A stretch of DNA of 64,000 bases from Nostoc paludosum FACHB-159 (GTDB lineage: Bacteria; Cyanobacteriota; Cyanobacteriia; Cyanobacteriales; Nostocaceae). The stretch covers positions 62,001 to 126,000 of the forward strand of contig NZ_JACJTU010000005.1 in assembly GCF_014698835.1 (NCBI RefSeq), written 5' to 3'. The notes below the pieces were generated by a model. That model ran no database searches. It was not told the origin of the DNA and was given only the letters and a program-made list of their open reading frames with translations. Both the position numbers and the translations under genes were made by a program. This document shows, piece by piece, positions 61,758-64,000 of the stretch (positions within the stretch are counted from its first letter, which is position 1; each line of letters starts with the position of its first letter).

Positions 61758-64000
61758 ATGCCACTCCGGTTTCTCTTGCTTGAAGATAATCCGTTGGATG
61801 CCAATGTTGTTGAAGCCATGCTGATGGATGGCGGCATCGACTGTGAACTGCTCCAGGTGGAAACTCGTGGTGATTTTGTAGCAGCACTTTTAGAAAATGA
61901 GTTTGACCTGATTCTGGCAGACTATGGACTACCGGAATTTGATGGCATCAGTGCTTTAGAAATTGCTTGCCATCTGCGTCCTGATGTGCCATTAATCTTT
62001 GTCTCTGGCAGTTTGGGTGAGGAATTAGCCATTGAAACCCTCAAACGTGGAGCCACAGATTATGTTCTCAAGCAACGCTTAGGGCGGCTAGTGCCATCGG
62101 TACAACGGGCACTGCGAGAAACCCAAGAACGCCGAAAACGCAAACGAGCAGAACTCATGCTATTCGAGCAGAAACGACTGCTGGAGTTAATTGCTTGTGG
62201 ACGCCCCCTCAATGAATGCCTAAAAGCCATGTGTGCCTCAGTGTCTTACCTTCATCCAGGTACACGCGCCTGCTTTTTGCTGACCAATGCTCAAGGGACG
62301 AAGTTTAAGAATTCCATTACTCCAGACTTTCCATCGTCCTTTGGGGAAGGACTCAAGGATGCTCCAATCAACGATTTGTGCATTGGAACCTGCGGCGAAG
62401 CAGTGTATCGGGGTGAGCCGATTAGCTGCGCCGACATTGTTAACGACGATCGCTGGTCGCAGGAATGGCGAAATTTATGTGTGGCTCACGGCATTTTGGC
62501 GTGTCATTCCCAGCCGGTGATGGACGCCGACGGCCTAGCCTTGGGATCGTTGATGTTGTGCTTTGACCAACCACGGATGCCCACCGATTGGGAATTGCAA
62601 CTGGCAGACTTTGGCAGCCAAGTTGCCAGCATTGTGTTCGAGCGCGATCGCTCTTATCTTGCCTTGGCCGAATCCGAAGCCAAATATCGCACGTTGTTTG
62701 AATCCATCGACGAAGGCTTCTGCATCTGCGAAATGCTGTTTGATGAAAACGGTAAACCGATTGATTATCAGTTTCTCAAAGTCAACCCGGCTTTTGAAAA
62801 AATGACGGGGTTGAAACAAGCCACAGGCAAAACGGCACGAGAACTTGTCCCCAATCTCGAAGCTTCCTGGTTTGAGATTTACAGCAAAGTGGTGCTAACG
62901 GGCAAACCCATTCGGTTTGAGGCTCAATCCGTAGCAATGAGCAATCGTTGGTTTGATGTCAAGGCTTTTTGCATCGATGCAACCCAAAGCCACAAATTCG
63001 CCATTTTGTTCGCTAACATCAGTGATGTCTACAACGAGCTTCGCTTACGCAAACAAGCCGAAGCCGAAATTCAACAGCTTAACCAGCAACTTACCCAGCG
63101 CCTCAACGAGTTACAAACTCTATTTGATTTACTGCCCATTGGCGTAGCGATCGCTGAAGACCCAGAGTGCAGAACAATTCGCGTCAATCCTTACCTGTCT
63201 AAACTGATTCGAGTTCCGATGGTCGCAAATGCCTCCTTGGGCGCTCCCGCCGATGAACGCCCCCTTTATCGCTTATGTCGAGACCGTCAAGACATTCCAG
63301 TTGCACACTTACCGATGCAGTATGCAGCAATTCATAACACATCGGTGCAAGATGAAGTGGTAGACATTGTACATAGCGATGGAACATTAATTAAACTGCT
63401 CTGTTATGCTTCGCCGTTATTAGATGAAAACCAGAGGGTTAGAGGTGTTGTCGGGGCATTTGCCGATATTACCCAACGTGTCATGGACGAAGCCGCTCTG
63501 CGTGAGAATGAAGAACGGCTCTTAATTGCCCTGCAAACGGGTAAGCTTGGCTCTTGGCAACTGGATCTCGTAACAGGAGTAATGGATAGCTCCGATCGGT
63601 GTAAAGCAAACTTTGGGCTACCCCCGGAGGCAGAATTATCCTACCAACGGCTGTTTGAGGTAGTTCATCCCGAAGATCGCCAGTACGTTCGAGAGATGAT
63701 GCAACAGGCGATCGCAAACAAAATTGATTACGATGCCGAATATCGCATCGTCTGGTCAGATGGCAGCATCCACTGGCTTATTGCCCGCGGCCGAGCGTCC
63801 TACGATACCAACGGTCAACCGCTACGGATGATCGGTGTCACCCTCGATATTACCGATCGCCAACTCTCAGAGCAGCAAAACCAACGCACTCTCCAAAGAC
63901 TACAAACCCTGATTGCAGCTTCACCGTTACCCATTGTCATCATTGAACCAAATTGCATTGTGCAACTCTGGAACCCGGCGGCCGCAAGGCTCTTCGGCTG
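61758..64000 (+). CDS. Receiver-GAF-multi-PAS signalling protein, truncated by window end
   Basis: An open frame of 747 codons running off the window. It starts with a receiver (about 1-120: RFLLLEDNPLDANVVEAM, Asp in LILADYGLPEFDG near 52-64, Lys in YVLKQ). A GAF domain follows about 140-290 (ACGRPLNECLKAMCASVSYLHPGTRACFLL ... SIVFERDRSY). Then come PAS domains about 300-430, 455-575 and 580-705 (WDLDI-like LGSWQLDLVTG, HPEDRQYVREM), and another begins near 720. ATG 61758 has AGGAGG seven bases upstream. A kinase domain may follow outside. Confidence 0.85.
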   Translation, partial: MPLRFLLLEDNPLDANVVEAMLMDGGIDCELLQVETRGDFVAALLENEFDLILADYGLPEFDGISALEIACHLRPDVPLIFVSGSLGEELAIETLKRGATDYVLKQRLGRLVPSVQRALRETQERRKRKRAELMLFEQKRLLELIACGRPLNECLKAMCASVSYLHPGTRACFLLTNAQGTKFKNSITPDFPSSFGEGLKDAPINDLCIGTCGEAVYRGEPISCADIVNDDRWSQEWRNLCVAHGILACHSQPVMDADGLALGSLMLCFDQPRMPTDWELQLADFGSQVASIVFERDRSYLALAESEAKYRTLFESIDEGFCICEMLFDENGKPIDYQFLKVNPAFEKMTGLKQATGKTARELVPNLEASWFEIYSKVVLTGKPIRFEAQSVAMSNRWFDVKAFCIDATQSHKFAILFANISDVYNELRLRKQAEAEIQQLNQQLTQRLNELQTLFDLLPIGVAIAEDPECRTIRVNPYLSKLIRVPMVANASLGAPADERPLYRLCRDRQDIPVAHLPMQYAAIHNTSVQDEVVDIVHSDGTLIKLLCYASPLLDENQRVRGVVGAFADITQRVMDEAALRENEERLLIALQTGKLGSWQLDLVTGVMDSSDRCKANFGLPPEAELSYQRLFEVVHPEDRQYVREMMQQAIANKIDYDAEYRIVWSDGSIHWLIARGRASYDTNGQPLRMIGVTLDITDRQLSEQQNQRTLQRLQTLIAASPLPIVIIEPNCIVQLWNPAAARLFG

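Overview
The window looks like chromosome of a filamentous, heterocyst-type cyanobacterium close to Nostoc (inference). The signs are many GCGATCGC (HIP1) octamers, abundant short tandem repeats of heptamers (STRRs), petG and a cytM-like gene, and an almost complete scytonemin sunscreen cluster in the gene order known from Nostoc punctiforme. I see no rRNA, tRNA, CRISPR array or intact transposase gene.

Layout. 0.3-3.3 kb: ROK-type glucokinase, creatininase-family amidohydrolase, a two-TM protein and a SnoaL-like protein. 3.6-10.4 kb: a thiazole/oxazole-modified peptide (TOMM, a RiPP class) locus. It has a divergent ABC exporter, a precursor whose core is 15 Cys residues spaced exactly every third residue, a ThiF-like leader-binding partner, a YcaO cyclodehydratase translationally coupled to it, and a SagB-type dehydrogenase. 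This is the best candidate for an undescribed system. 10.4-11.2 kb: nested MITE-like repeats. 11.2-22.7 kb: housekeeping and hypothetical genes, including trmJ-like, a class-A beta-lactamase-fold protein, a receiver lacking its phospho-Asp, DUF3370, a C15 peptidase, hisH, rsmD, petG (only 37 codons), a cytM-like cytochrome and a PPIase.

23.1-49.3 kb: scytonemin region. An AraC-type response regulator and a PAS histidine kinase lie divergent to scyA across a 2-kb repeat-rich intergenic region. Then come scyA, scyB, scyC, scyD, scyE, scyF, a glycosyltransferase, tyrA, trpE-G fusion, trpC, trpA, tyrP (tyrosinase), trpB, trpD and aroG. The aromatic genes would raise supply of tryptophan and p-hydroxyphenylpyruvate. 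ScyB deaminates Trp to indole-3-pyruvate, ScyA couples the two keto acids and ScyC cyclises the product. ScyD, ScyE and ScyF are exported proteins with PEP-CTERM tails. dsbA and aroB, present between tyrA and trpE in N. punctiforme, are absent here.

49.4-64 kb: M23 peptidase, a hybrid kinase that has lost its ATPase domain next to fragments of another kinase and a ParD-like antitoxin, ilvD, a GH13 amylase-like protein, small hypotheticals, a sulfate-binding lipoprotein, a lipid-A-disaccharide-synthase-related protein, an HTH regulator, and a large receiver-GAF-PAS protein that runs off the window end.

Repeats have shaped this region heavily. There are two identical 111-bp MITE copies with 8-bp target duplications, a 124-bp MITE family nested in another element, a 15-unit 21-bp array between trpC and trpA, and STRRs that enter coding sequence (trpD, rsmD and trpE ends).
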